A stretch of DNA of 64,000 nt from Gordonia sp. 'Campus' (GCF_022206305.1 NZ_JAKOIW010000001.1:248001-312000); one strand, 5' to 3'; counted from the first letter of the stretch, positions 28,103-36,868 are shown. The notes: generated by a model from the letters alone, not told the origin. Translations and numbers: made by a program.

Positions 28103-29044
28103 TCACCTGTGCGCCAGGTGGTCCGGCCGCGGGGACGTTCCGCCGAAGGGTTCGCGCAGGGCGTTGGACGCTGCGTTGAACACGACGAACAGATTGCTGC
28201 GTGGGTATGGCGTGATGTTGCCGGCGGAAGCGTGCAGACAGTTCGAGTCGAAGTAGAGCGCAGAACCTGCCGGCCCGGTGATCGTGTCGATACCGAGTTC
28301 GTCGGCGAGGACCGCCACGTCCTCCTCCTCGGGGGTGCCGAACGGCGGACGGTATGAGGTCAGCGATTCGTGATGGTAGCCGTCGGGCGTCGAACCCACG
28401 CAGCTCACGAAGCGCCGGTGCGAGCCGGGGATGATCATCAACGGGCCGTTGGTCGAGAAGTTGGGCGTGAGCGCCAGGGACACACTCAGAGCGCGCGGGG
28501 CCGGCATCCCGTCTTCGGCGTGCCAGGTCTCGAAGTCGGAGTGCCAGTAGAACGGCCCGCCCGCGAAACCGGGTTTCAGGTTGATGCGGCTCTGATGGAT
28601 GGTCACGTCGTCGTCGAGGATCTGGCGAGCGACGCCTGCGATCGACTCGCGCGAACAGATCTCGGCGATGACCTCACTGAGCTGATGTACCGCGAACAGC
28701 GATCGTACGTCCCCGCTGGACTTTTCACGGATGACCCGCTCGTCGTCGCCGAGTCTCTCGGTGATCGATGCAACCTCACGCAGACATGCGTCGATGTCGG
28801 CAGCCGCGAGAACGTTTCGCTCCGTGTGGTATCCACGGTCAGCGTAGCTGCGCAGTTCCGGCGACGACAGCGGACCGGGGTTGTCCATGCTCCCCCACAC
28901 CGTGTTGTGCGGGCGCGGCTCGATCTGACTGCGTTCCGCGAGGCGGGTGCGGTAGACGTCGACACTCGTGTTCGCGAGGTGTCCGGCCTCTGGAGTTCGC
29001 GTTGCTGTGTGAGTTGCCACGATCTCGATGATCCTTTCCCTCAT
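28103..29044 (-). CDS. ectD: Ectoine 5-hydroxylase (Fe(II)/2-oxoglutarate dioxygenase)
   Basis: 313 residues, phytanoyl-CoA dioxygenase superfamily. It carries the EctD signature FYWHSDFETWHAEDGMP, which includes the His and Asp iron ligands. The distal His is in SNCLHASAGN, then the 2-oxoglutarate-binding Arg in YPRSNLF. It converts ectoine to 5-hydroxyectoine, a compatible solute protecting against salt, heat and drying. The gene stands alone: no ectA, ectB or ectC is in the window. An inverted repeat lies 61 bases upstream. Confidence 0.92.
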   Translation of the reverse strand: MRERIIEIVATHTATRTPEAGHLANTSVDVYRTRLAERSQIEPRPHNTVWGSMDNPGPLSSPELRSYADRGYHTERNVLAAADIDACLREVASITERLGDDERVIREKSSGDVRSLFAVHQLSEVIAEICSRESIAGVARQILDDDVTIHQSRINLKPGFAGGPFYWHSDFETWHAEDGMPAPRALSVSLALTPNFSTNGPLMIIPGSHRRFVSCVGSTPDGYHHESLTSYRPPFGTPEEEDVAVLADELGIDTITGPAGSALYFDSNCLHASAGNITPYPRSNLFVVFNAASNALREPFGGTSPRPDHLAHR

Positions 29045-29104
29045 CCGGCAGGCCGCTCACGGAGCAGTCGTTGCCCCGGCGACAGGCAAGGTGATTGTGT
29101 TGTG

Positions 29105-29133
29105 CGCGAACGTCACACGCGCGACCGTTCGCG
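29105..29133. promoter_or_regulatory. Inverted repeat upstream of ectD
   Basis: CGCGAACG-N13-CGTTCGCG, perfect 8-bp arms, lies 61 bases before the ectD start. It could be an operator or an extended hairpin in the leader. The rest of the 29045-29252 gap shows no gene. Confidence 0.4.
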
Positions 29134-29252
29134 ATGGGACGGCGTCCGCGGTCGGCGCGGCGTCTGCGCATCCGCCGGACGTCCGTATGTGTGCAGCCTG
29201 CCAGGGGTGAATGGTCTCCCGCAACCATGCAGGTATGCCGGTTGCCGAGGGG

Positions 29253-30041
29253 TCAGATGTGCTGCAGCACAACCGTGGCGATCGCTGCGGGCTTGCCACC
29301 CTGGTTGGCGGCCACCACGCGTACGACCGACAGCGAGCGGCCACGGTGGGTGACCTCGGTGGCGAACGTCGCGGTCTGCGCGGCGTCGCACGGGCGGACG
29401 TAGGTGATGTCGACACTCGTCGTCCGCAGGTCCCCGTCGGCGCCGACACCCGACGCGGCCGCGAGTTCGGCGGCGCAGATCAGGATTCCGCCGTGCACGC
29501 TGCCCATCCCGTTGGCGGACAACAGCGTCGGACTCATGGTGAGCACACCCGGGGCGGTCTCGACCAGCCCGAGCTGATCCCGGACGGGCCCGTCCGGGAC
29601 GTCGAGGATTCGCGGCGACGCGTGCGGTCCCGGGGTCCGTGGTGCGTCGATCAGATGCGAACGCTGGATGACGGTGGCGATCGTCCGTCCCGTCGCATCG
29701 GCGACTGCTCCCCTGGTCATCGCGCCGCGATCATCGCGCCCGACGAGCTCACCCGTGACATGCAGCGACGATCCGTCGAGAGGTGGGTCTGCGAGAAAGT
29801 CCATCCGGATGCCCAGCGACACCGGCCAACGACCCGGTGGGCTGCCCGCGGCGACCAGGTAACCGGTGACGTCGTCGCACGCGACGGCCAGCGCCCCTCG
29901 GCTCACCCCCGCCGCGGGATCGGCGAGCCAGGGGCCTGCTTCCGTGCGCGCCTCTCCACGGTCGGCGGAGACGGAGACCGCACCGATCCGCAGCATCACT
30001 TCGGGTCCGCCGACGTGGAAGGCGGAAGCAGATGTCGTCAT
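29253..30041 (-). CDS. Acyl-CoA thioesterase-like double-hotdog protein
   Basis: 262 residues with two PaaI-type hotdog halves. The first (about 40-130) lacks clear catalytic residues. The second (about 160-262) has SANGMGSVHGGILICAAELAAASGV, the His-Gly-Gly segment of PaaI/YbgC-type acyl-CoA thioesterases. It would hydrolyse a CoA ester. It begins three bases after the stop of the FAD-oxidoreductase gene, so the two are one transcript. Substrate unknown. Confidence 0.75.
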   Translation of the reverse strand: MTTSASAFHVGGPEVMLRIGAVSVSADRGEARTEAGPWLADPAAGVSRGALAVACDDVTGYLVAAGSPPGRWPVSLGIRMDFLADPPLDGSSLHVTGELVGRDDRGAMTRGAVADATGRTIATVIQRSHLIDAPRTPGPHASPRILDVPDGPVRDQLGLVETAPGVLTMSPTLLSANGMGSVHGGILICAAELAAASGVGADGDLRTTSVDITYVRPCDAAQTATFATEVTHRGRSLSVVRVVAANQGGKPAAIATVVLQHI

Positions 30042-30044
30042 GAC

Positions 30045-31409
30045 CTACAGCGTGCCCTGCGCGCGATGGCCGGCGAACTCCAGCACCACCTCGACCGCGC
30101 GCGCCGCGCTCTGACACGCGCCCTCCATCGTGGTGGTCCAGTCGGTCCGGGTCCAGTCCCCGGCCAGTGCGAGACCGTCCACCGCGGTGCGCTGTTGCGG
30201 GCGGAGCCCGGCCGTTCCGGGCCGTTGCGCGAAGGTCGATTTCGGCATCCGCACCACGTGGCTGTGAACGACCTCCGCCTCGGCGGCCTCCGGATAGTAC
30301 TTGCGCAGCATGCCCATCTGGATGTCGGTGATCTCGGCATTCGTCTTGCCGATGAGGTCGTAGGACGCCGAGACCGTCGTCGAATAGAAGTGGTTGTCGC
30401 GCGGTTCGCGTCCGTGCATGCGCTGCCGGTCCCAGACCTGCTCGAGCACTCCCTCGCCACCATGGAGGATCTCGCCCCAGTCCTCCATGCCGATGGAGCG
30501 GTCGAGGTAGAGGTTCACACTGACGATGGGGACCGGGGTCAGGTTCTCGACGGCCCGGTAGATCGCCTCGTGTCCGGGGACCTGATCGAGCAGACCCTTC
30601 ACACTCCACACCGGAACTGCGCAGATCACCGCGTCGGCCGCGATCTTCTCGCCGTCGGCAAGGGTCACGCCCGCGACCTTCCCGCCGTCGACGTCGATCG
30701 AGGACACCACCGCGCGGTGCCGGACCTCCACACCCGCGTCCGCGAAACGCTTCTCGGCGCCGTCGATGAACAGCGTGTCGAGGTCGACGGTGGGGTATCC
30801 GATCGAGATCGGGGTCCTCGTCTCGCGTGCCCGGCGCGCTCCGGTGACGAGCAGGTCGGCCGGCACCTTGGCCGAGGAGATGTCGGGCTTGTCGCCGGTG
30901 AGTCCGATGACGATGCCGTCCCACAGCGCATCCCGCGCGGACTGTGGCAGGCCGATCCGCCGGAACCATTCGTCGGCGGTGATGTCGTCGAGCCATTCCG
31001 GCTGGCGAAATGCCTGGCGTATCAACCTGACCTGCGCGCGGGCGGTACGCAGCCGGTCCAGACCGGTGACGCCGGGGAGATCACCGAGGGCGGCACGCAG
31101 GCCGGTGATGCCACCGAACGCCGACCTGCGCGTCGCGCCACCGGGCATCCGCATCGTCATGTGGCCGGGAAAGGCCACGTGGTCGCGGGTGCCGACACTC
31201 TCGAGGTAGCGCATGAGGTGCTCGTAACCGCTGGCGAACACGTGCTGACCGTTGTCGGGCACGTCGTCGACGGCGGGCAGCGGCATCGAGATGGTCCGAC
31301 CACCCAGCGAGCCCCGCCGTTCGAGCAGAGTGACGCGCTGCCCTGCTTCCGAAAGCCATACCGCCGACGCCAGACCGGCGAGTCCCCCACCCACGACCAC
31401 GCAATGCAT
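30045..31409 (-). CDS. FAD-dependent desaturase (HpnE/phytoene desaturase family)
   Basis: 454 residues. Dinucleotide-binding GGGLAGLASAVWLSEAG at the N-terminus, then LERRGSLGGRT and DNGQHVF near residue 55, typical of hydroxysqualene dehydroxylase (HpnE) and plant-type carotene desaturases. The C-terminal FAD motif is LALAGDWTRTDWTTTMEGAC. It would dehydrogenate or rearrange an isoprenoid chain. No hpnC, hpnD or squalene/phytoene synthase is present in this window, so the substrate stays open. It is between an MFS gene and a thioesterase on the same strand. Confidence 0.78.
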   Translation of the reverse strand: MHCVVVGGGLAGLASAVWLSEAGQRVTLLERRGSLGGRTISMPLPAVDDVPDNGQHVFASGYEHLMRYLESVGTRDHVAFPGHMTMRMPGGATRRSAFGGITGLRAALGDLPGVTGLDRLRTARAQVRLIRQAFRQPEWLDDITADEWFRRIGLPQSARDALWDGIVIGLTGDKPDISSAKVPADLLVTGARRARETRTPISIGYPTVDLDTLFIDGAEKRFADAGVEVRHRAVVSSIDVDGGKVAGVTLADGEKIAADAVICAVPVWSVKGLLDQVPGHEAIYRAVENLTPVPIVSVNLYLDRSIGMEDWGEILHGGEGVLEQVWDRQRMHGREPRDNHFYSTTVSASYDLIGKTNAEITDIQMGMLRKYYPEAAEAEVVHSHVVRMPKSTFAQRPGTAGLRPQQRTAVDGLALAGDWTRTDWTTTMEGACQSAARAVEVVLEFAGHRAQGTL

Positions 31410-31449
31410 GCGCCACACGATAGCGGTCAGCGCTGACCGGTGTCGGGGT

Positions 31450-32637
31450 TCAGCCCGTCATCTTGACGTCTCGACCGGCGCCCAGAACCGACAGCGCCTG
31501 CGGGATCAGCACGAGGCCGAGCACCGCCATGGCGATGGTCCACGAGCCGGTCACGTCGTGGATGCCGCCGATCAGGATCGGACCGACCGCCGCGGCCAGG
31601 TAACCGACCGACTGCGCCATCCCCGACACCTGCCCCGTCTGCTTCGCCCCGGAACTGCGCAACACCATGAAGAGCAGGGCCAGGCTGATCGACGCACCCG
31701 GGCCCACCATCACGCAGGCTGCCCAGAAGCCCGGCCACACATCGGTGGCGAGCAGGCCGACGAAACCGGCGGCACACACGGCGAGGACCACCAGGGTGAC
31801 TGCCCGCTGATCAGCGAAGCGACCCGCCACGATCGGGGCGACCAGCGACATGATCAGGGCGACGACCTGCGCGGACGCGAGCACCGCCCCCGCACGGACG
31901 GGCGTCATCCCGCCGTCGACAAGGTACTGCGGCAACCACGCCACGACGGTGTAGAAGATCAGCGACTGGGTGCCCATGAAGACCGTGATCGCCCAGGCGA
32001 TCGGGTTCTTCAGCAGCGACGACGTGGGCGCGGTCGACGTCACCCGGTGCACCGACGCGAGCTGCGGAACCCAGACGACCATGGCGACCACTGCGAGCAG
32101 AGCCCACGATGCGAGCGCGAGACGCCAGTTGCCGCCCAGCGCATTGCTGATCGGCACACTCACCCCGGAGGCCACCGCGGCACCGGCCGACAGCGTCATC
32201 GAGTACAGGCCCGTCATCAGCCCCGACCGATGCGCGAAGTCCCGCTTGATCAGGGCGGGCAGGACGACATTGCACGTACCGATGGCCGCGCCGATCACCG
32301 CGGATCCGACGAACAGCGCCACGGGGGCGGGTACCAGCCGCACGACGATTCCGGCGACCAGGACGATCATCGCGCCGAAGATGACCCGTTCGATGCCGAA
32401 CCGGTTGGCCAGGCGGGGTGCGACGACCGCCGAGATCCCGAAGAAGAGCACCGGCAAAGCGGTCAACAGCCCCGCCACCGCGCTGCTGAAACCTTCGTCG
32501 GCCGAGATCGTGCCGATCAACGGTCCGACCGCGACCACCGCCGGGCGTAGGTTCGCGGCCACCAGCATGATGCCGGCCGCGGTGACGATCACGCCGAAGG
32601 CAGTGCGCTCGTTCGCCGGCCGCACACGCACCGTCAT
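31450..32637 (-). CDS. MFS transporter (CynX/NimT type)
   Basis: 395 residues, 12 predicted membrane helices. The first helix segment, ANLRPAVVAVGPLIGTIS, is typical of the CynX/NimT branch (cyanate, nitroimidazole and related small-molecule exporters or importers). The start ATG overlaps the stop of the upstream FadR-type regulator gene (ATGA), so regulator and transporter form one unit. The 40-base gap to the next gene suggests that the flavoprotein and thioesterase belong to the same transcript. Confidence 0.87.
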   Translation of the reverse strand: MTVRVRPANERTAFGVIVTAAGIMLVAANLRPAVVAVGPLIGTISADEGFSSAVAGLLTALPVLFFGISAVVAPRLANRFGIERVIFGAMIVLVAGIVVRLVPAPVALFVGSAVIGAAIGTCNVVLPALIKRDFAHRSGLMTGLYSMTLSAGAAVASGVSVPISNALGGNWRLALASWALLAVVAMVVWVPQLASVHRVTSTAPTSSLLKNPIAWAITVFMGTQSLIFYTVVAWLPQYLVDGGMTPVRAGAVLASAQVVALIMSLVAPIVAGRFADQRAVTLVVLAVCAAGFVGLLATDVWPGFWAACVMVGPGASISLALLFMVLRSSGAKQTGQVSGMAQSVGYLAAAVGPILIGGIHDVTGSWTIAMAVLGLVLIPQALSVLGAGRDVKMTG

Positions 32638-33308
32638 CCCGGCACCTCGGTGAAATCGACGTAGGCGTACACGGCTGCGCGCGCCGCACCGGCGTCGCCG
32701 CGTTCGATCGCGTCGACGACGTCGCGATGCCCACGCGGGTGGGTCTGCTCGGCCAGCGGACGTCGCAGCACCGACGGGTGGGTTCGGGCGATGACCTCCG
32801 CGATCCCGTCGTACATCTCGAGGAGCAGCGCGTTGTGCGACGCGACGACGATTTCGGCATGAAAGGCGATGTCTGCCTTGGAGTATCGATCCAGGTCGCC
32901 GTCCGCCAGAGCACGCTCGGAGCGTGACAGCAGCGTGCGCAGGCGCTCCACATCGCCTTCGTCGGCGCGACCCGCCGCACCGGCCGCGGCCTCGCTCTCC
33001 AACGCCCGACGTACCTCGAGGAGGTCACGCACCTCCGACGGGGCGGAGGTGCGTGCGATGGCTCCGGCGAGCGGGCTCCGACCACGGACATAGGTCCCGT
33101 CGCCGCGACGCGGCTCCAACATGCCGGCGTGCTCCAGCGCCCGGGCGGCCTCGCGGATGGTGTTCCGCCCCACCCCGAACTGCGCAACCAGCTCGGGTTC
33201 GGGGGGAATCCGCTCGCCGAGCGGCCAGGTGCCGTCGGCGATCAGCTCCTGCATCCGCTGCACGACGAGCTCGCTGGTCCGACGCGGTGGGGTGATCTGT
33301 CCGGCCAT
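32634..33308 (-). CDS. GntR-family regulator, FadR subfamily
   Basis: 224 residues. Winged HTH at 8-75 (IPPEPELVAQFGVGRNTIREAARALEHAGML), then an all-helical FCD effector domain (about 85-215) with the metal/ligand His residues in DIAFHAEIV and near HPRGHRDVV. It probably senses a small organic acid. First gene of a four-gene leftward run. The ATG at 33308 was chosen; the long frame upstream has no sensible sequence. A perfect palindrome 13 bases upstream suggests autoregulation. Confidence 0.88.
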   Translation of the reverse strand: MAGQITPPRRTSELVVQRMQELIADGTWPLGERIPPEPELVAQFGVGRNTIREAARALEHAGMLEPRRGDGTYVRGRSPLAGAIARTSAPSEVRDLLEVRRALESEAAAGAAGRADEGDVERLRTLLSRSERALADGDLDRYSKADIAFHAEIVVASHNALLLEMYDGIAEVIARTHPSVLRRPLAEQTHPRGHRDVVDAIERGDAGAARAAVYAYVDFTEVPG

Positions 33309-33320
33309 GCCAAACAACCT

Positions 33321-33333
33321 AACATCCCATGTT
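33321..33333. promoter_or_regulatory. Candidate operator for the FadR-type regulator
   Basis: AACAT-CCC-ATGTT, a perfect inverted repeat 13 bases before the regulator start and 82 bases before the divergent lipase gene. It could control both. Confidence 0.55.
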
Positions 33334-33414
33334 TCGGCGCCCACTCCTGCGGGCTTGCCCACTTCACCGGTGGGGAAGCTGCCCGCACCAGCACGATCGA
33401 TGTTTAGATGAGCC

Positions 33415-34704
33415 ATGTCGTTCGGGGTGCGTACAAGTAGCTTCAGCGTGTTGGGGGTCATCGGACTGGCTGTGAGCCTGGTCCTGGGATCGGTTGTCGG
33501 AGCATCGGGAGCTCATGCGGCGCCCGGCCCCGGTTCCCCGTTGCCGTCGGCCGACCCGTTCTACAGCTACGACGGTTCACTCGATGGCGTCGCGCCGGGC
33601 ACGGTGCTCCGCAGCAGGCCGATGGTGTTCCGCACCCCGACCCTGAACACGCCCATCACCGGGTCTCAGGTGCTCTACCGGACCACCGATCAGTTCGGGA
33701 AGGGCGTGGTGACCGTCGCCACCGTCCTGCGTCCGCTGACCCCCGGCCCCACACGCCTGGTCTCGTACCACATGGCCTACGACGCGCTCGGTTCGCAATG
33801 CGACCCCTCCTACACCCTCAGCGGTGGCTACACCAACGGCACCGCCACCGCAGAGCAGGGCGTCATCGCGGGCTACCTCGCCGCGGGGTACACCGTCGTC
33901 GTCCCCGACTACGAGGGCGAGAAGTTGCAGTGGACCATCGGCCGCCAGTCGGGCTATGCGGCTCTCGACGGAGTCCGTGCCGCGCAGGGCTTTCTGCGTC
34001 TGCCCCGTTCGACGCCGGTCGGGCTCGTCGGCTACTCCGGCGGCTCGATCCCCACCCAGTTCGGCGCCGAGGTCGCACCGAGGTACGCACCCGAGCTCAA
34101 CATCGTGGGTGCGGCGGCCGGCGGACTCCCCGTCGACCTGGCCCACAACCTCCCGTACATCAACGGCAGTGCGAAGTGGGCCGGCGTGATCCCGGCGCTG
34201 GTGGTCGCCTACCAGCGCACCTACCGGCTCGACACCTCGAAATTCCTCTCCGCCCGCGGGCGCCAGGTCGCCCAGGCGGTCAGTGACGAGTGCATCTCCG
34301 AGTTCGCGTCGAAGTACGCGGGACTCACCAGCGCGGACATGGTCAAGCCCCCGTACACCGGGTTGCTCGACGTGCCGCAGGTGGTGCGCGCAATCAACGA
34401 CAACATCATGGGCCGATCAGGCACCCCGAAGACCAAGATGCTCCTCGCGGTCGGTCACTACAACGCGATCGGTGACACCCTGATGATCACCGGGGACGTC
34501 ATCGGACTCGCGAACCAGTACTGCTCGCGCGGCGTCGACATCACCTACCGGCAGCTGAACGGACTGACGCACCAGGAAGCGTTCCTGCCGTTCGAGCCGC
34601 TCGCCCTCCAGTACCTGACGGAACGCTTCGCCGGTGCTCCCACACAGAGCAATTGCGGATCGCTGCCGCGCGGGAACAGCCTGGCGCCGCTGCCCGTCCC
34701 CTGA
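33415..34704 (+). CDS. Secreted lipase, LIP family
   Basis: 429 residues. The signal peptide is clear: a hydrophobic core VLGVIGLAVSLVLGSVVGASG and cleavage after AHA (about residue 35). The mature protein is an alpha/beta-hydrolase of the secretory lipase (LIP) family: nucleophile Ser in GYSGGS, Asp in GHYNAIGDTL, His in GLTHQEA. It probably hydrolyses acylglycerols or esters outside the cell. It is divergent from the FadR-type regulator. Its stop codon lies in the left arm of a terminator hairpin. Confidence 0.92.
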   Translation: MSFGVRTSSFSVLGVIGLAVSLVLGSVVGASGAHAAPGPGSPLPSADPFYSYDGSLDGVAPGTVLRSRPMVFRTPTLNTPITGSQVLYRTTDQFGKGVVTVATVLRPLTPGPTRLVSYHMAYDALGSQCDPSYTLSGGYTNGTATAEQGVIAGYLAAGYTVVVPDYEGEKLQWTIGRQSGYAALDGVRAAQGFLRLPRSTPVGLVGYSGGSIPTQFGAEVAPRYAPELNIVGAAAGGLPVDLAHNLPYINGSAKWAGVIPALVVAYQRTYRLDTSKFLSARGRQVAQAVSDECISEFASKYAGLTSADMVKPPYTGLLDVPQVVRAINDNIMGRSGTPKTKMLLAVGHYNAIGDTLMITGDVIGLANQYCSRGVDITYRQLNGLTHQEAFLPFEPLALQYLTERFAGAPTQSNCGSLPRGNSLAPLPVP

Positions 34705-34734
34705 GCCGAGACCGATCGGACGCGCTCGGCTCAG
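34701..34734. terminator. Bidirectional terminator containing both stop codons
   Basis: CTGAGCCGAG pairs perfectly with CTCGGCTCAG across 14 bases. The left arm contains the TGA of the lipase; the right arm contains, on the other strand, the TGA of the SDR gene. Confidence 0.8.
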
Positions 34735-35591
34735 CCGGGTAGCGTCTCACCGCCGATCGGCGCCAGAACTTCGCCGGTGTAGTACGACGACAGTTGCTCG
34801 GCCGCGAAGAACACGTACGACGGTGCGATCTCGTCGGGCTGCGCCGCGCGGCCCATCGGCGCCTGCGCACCGAAGTCCTTGACCGCCTCGGCAGGCATCG
34901 TGGCAGGGATCAGGGGTGTCCAGACCGGCCCGGGCGCAACACAGTTGACGCGGATCTTGCGCTCCATGAGTGCCTGCGCCAGCGAGTAGGTGAGGGCGAG
35001 CACCGCGCCCTTGGTCGCCGAGTAGTCGATGAGGCTGTCGTTGCCCCGGAGCCCGTTGATCGACGACGTGTTGATGATCGCCCCGCCGCCGGTGAGGTGC
35101 GGGACGGCGGCCCGGCTGGTGTGGAAGAAGCTGTCGATGTTGACGTCGAAGGTGCGGCGCCACTGCTCGGGCGTCAGCTCCAGGAAGTCGTCGACGGGAT
35201 TCTGGTACGCGACGTTGTTCACCAGGATGTTCAGGGCGCCGAGCTCGTCGACGGTCCGCTTGACGATGTCGGTGCAGTGCGCCGGATCGGCGAGGTCGCC
35301 GCGGTAGGGACGCGCCTGGCGTCCCTCCGCCTCGATGAGTTCGACGGTGTGGCGGGCGTCGTTGTCCTCCTCGAGGTACGCGATCGCGACGTCGGCGCCC
35401 TCTTTTGCGAAGGCGACCGCCACCGCGCGGCCGATCCCGGAGTCGCCTCCGGTGATGAGCGCGGTCTTCCCGGTCAACAGTTCACGGCCGCGGTAGTCGC
35501 GCATCTCGTCACGGGGACGATCGGGCATGTCCTCGGTCTCACCCGGGTAAGGAATGGTCTTCGGCTCGTGCACGGAGTTGTCATCACTCAT
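34731..35591 (-). CDS. SDR-family oxidoreductase (YghA-like)
   Basis: 286 residues. The long N-terminal tail (PKTIPYPGETEDMPDRPRDEMRDY) is typical of the YghA/general-stress SDR group. Cofactor loop TGGDSGIGRAVA, then NVAYQ and the catalytic TSSING...YSATK. Members are often induced by stress in Firmicutes and actinobacteria. It lies downstream of the DUF5709 gene on the same strand with a hairpin between them, so it may be partly co-transcribed with it. Substrate unknown. Confidence 0.87.
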   Translation of the reverse strand: MSDDNSVHEPKTIPYPGETEDMPDRPRDEMRDYRGRELLTGKTALITGGDSGIGRAVAVAFAKEGADVAIAYLEEDNDARHTVELIEAEGRQARPYRGDLADPAHCTDIVKRTVDELGALNILVNNVAYQNPVDDFLELTPEQWRRTFDVNIDSFFHTSRAAVPHLTGGGAIINTSSINGLRGNDSLIDYSATKGAVLALTYSLAQALMERKIRVNCVAPGPVWTPLIPATMPAEAVKDFGAQAPMGRAAQPDEIAPSYVFFAAEQLSSYYTGEVLAPIGGETLPG

Positions 35592-35610
35592 GGCCGCCGA
35601 GTGCCCGCGC

Positions 35611-35640
35611 CGGTGCGCCCGGAAACATCCGGACGCACCG
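35611..35640. terminator. Hairpin between DUF5709 gene and SDR gene
   Basis: CGGTGCG pairs with CGCACCG, and CGG/CCG pairs inside. It sits in the 65-base gap between two genes of the same strand. It could be a terminator or an attenuator of read-through into the SDR gene. Confidence 0.5.
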
Positions 35641-35656
35641 TCGCGCTGGTCGCCGC

Positions 35657-35905
35657 TCAGGGATGCTCGTCGGGCACTTCCTGATCGAGCTTCTCATCGA
35701 GCGTCTCGCCTTCGCGCTGTTCGCGGGCAGTGGTCCCCGTCCGATCACTGGCCGACCAGTCCTCGGGCGGGTCCATACCCTCCTCCAGGGGGTCCTTGCC
35801 GAGGCGATCCTCGTCGAGGTCCTCGAAGCCCGCCGTCACTGTCAGGTCGGGATTGATCCCCTCGGTCGCCGCTGCCGCGTCGCCGCCCGCATCGTGTGTG
35901 CTCAT
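35657..35905 (-). CDS. Small acidic DUF5709-like protein
   Basis: 82 residues, strongly acidic. The pattern DEDRLGKDPLEEGMDPPEDWSA..GTTAREQREGETLDEKLDQEVPD fits DUF5709, a family of small actinobacterial proteins of unknown role. It is probably largely unstructured. The ATG at 35905 has AGGAGG upstream. A SigF-type promoter motif is seen about 110 bases upstream on the same strand, so it is probably a general-stress protein. Confidence 0.78.
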   Translation of the reverse strand: MSTHDAGGDAAAATEGINPDLTVTAGFEDLDEDRLGKDPLEEGMDPPEDWSASDRTGTTAREQREGETLDEKLDQEVPDEHP

Positions 35906-36016
35906 GTGTGCCTCCTGTGTCGTGTCGGGGCCGGTTCCCGGTCTCGTGGCACCGGTCACGTCGTACGTCACCCATCGGTTGCCGGACGCGCCGAGCACTG
36001 CCGGACCCCGGGCCGC

Positions 36017-36042
36017 TTACCCGTCGGATTCGCAGCCGAAAC
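36017..36042 (-). promoter_or_regulatory. SigF-type promoter motif for the DUF5709 gene
   Basis: Read on the minus strand: GTTT (36042-36039), a 16-base spacer, then GGGTAA (36022-36017). The mycobacterial SigF consensus is GGTTT-N15-17-GGGTA. It points to the DUF5709 gene, whose start is about 110 bases on. Confidence 0.65.
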
Positions 36043-36168
36043 GACGGCCGCGAAGGGTACGACAGCCCCGTGACCGGGCCGATTCCCACACCGACTGCGT
36101 GCCAGGTAAACTCATTTTTCGCCCGAGACCGCTGGCATCCTGTTGAGTTTGTGGTTTGAGGGGTGAGG

Positions 36169-36816
36169 GTGACAGACGCCAACGATCACACCGCCGGCGA
36201 GTCGCGCATCAATCATGTCGGCAGTTTTCGTTTCCTTTTCGACACCGAAGAGTGGGAGTGGTCAGACGAGGTGGCCGAGATGCACGGCTACCGGCCCGGT
36301 GAGGTCACGCCGACCACCGAGTTGATCGCCGGGCACAAGCATCCCGACGACCGCCAGTCCTTCGAGCAACTGCTCTCGACCATGCTCAGCAGGCGTATCC
36401 CGTTCTCGAGCCGCCATCGCATCATCGACACTGCAGGCGAGATCCGTCACGTCGCCGTCGTCTCCCAGCAGCTCCTCGACGAGTCGGGCGAGGTGATCGG
36501 CGCGGAGGGCTTCTACCTCGACCTGACCGCGATCGAGGAGAAGGCGGTGAAGGACCGCGTCGACGAGCACGTCGCGCGTTTCCGGGAACACCAGGGCGTG
36601 ATCGAGCAGGCCAAGGGAATGATCTCGATGGCCTACGGCGTGAGCGCCGATCGCGCTTTCGAGGTGATGCGGTGGCGCTCACAGACCGCGAACGTGAAGG
36701 TCAACGAGCTCGCCCGCAGCATCGTCACCGGGGTGCACAAGCACGTGATGCTCCCGGATCCGGTGCGCCAGTCGTTCGACCACCTGCTCCTCAACGCGCA
36801 CCAGAACGACAACTGA
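36169..36816 (+). CDS. PAS-ANTAR signalling protein
   Basis: 215 residues. A PAS domain of the fold-3 type (about 12-125: WEWSDEVAEMHGYRPGEV...HPDD) is followed by a short helix and a C-terminal ANTAR domain (about 143-200: IEQAKGMISMAYGVSADRAFEVMRWRS). ANTAR domains bind paired RNA hairpins and cause antitermination. The PAS domain probably senses light, redox or a small ligand. I chose the GTG at 36169, with GAGGGG six bases before it. It lies directly upstream of the glycosyltransferase operon. Confidence 0.87.
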   Translation: MTDANDHTAGESRINHVGSFRFLFDTEEWEWSDEVAEMHGYRPGEVTPTTELIAGHKHPDDRQSFEQLLSTMLSRRIPFSSRHRIIDTAGEIRHVAVVSQQLLDESGEVIGAEGFYLDLTAIEEKAVKDRVDEHVARFREHQGVIEQAKGMISMAYGVSADRAFEVMRWRSQTANVKVNELARSIVTGVHKHVMLPDPVRQSFDHLLLNAHQNDN

Positions 36817-36842
36817 ACGTTCTTCACCCTTCCGTCGGGCTG

Positions 36843-36868
36843 GTTTTGCCGACTCCCCGCCGGGGTAT
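36843..36868 (+). promoter_or_regulatory. SigF-type promoter motif for the glycosyltransferase operon
   Basis: GTTT at 36843, a 16-base spacer, GGGTAT at 36863. Preceded by G, it gives GGTTT-N16-GGGTAT, a full match to the SigF consensus. Transcription should start near 36875. Confidence 0.7.

Noticed and set aside
29211-31436. 741-residue open frame on the plus strand
   Set aside because: Antisense shadow of the thioesterase and desaturase genes; no motifs and very biased composition.
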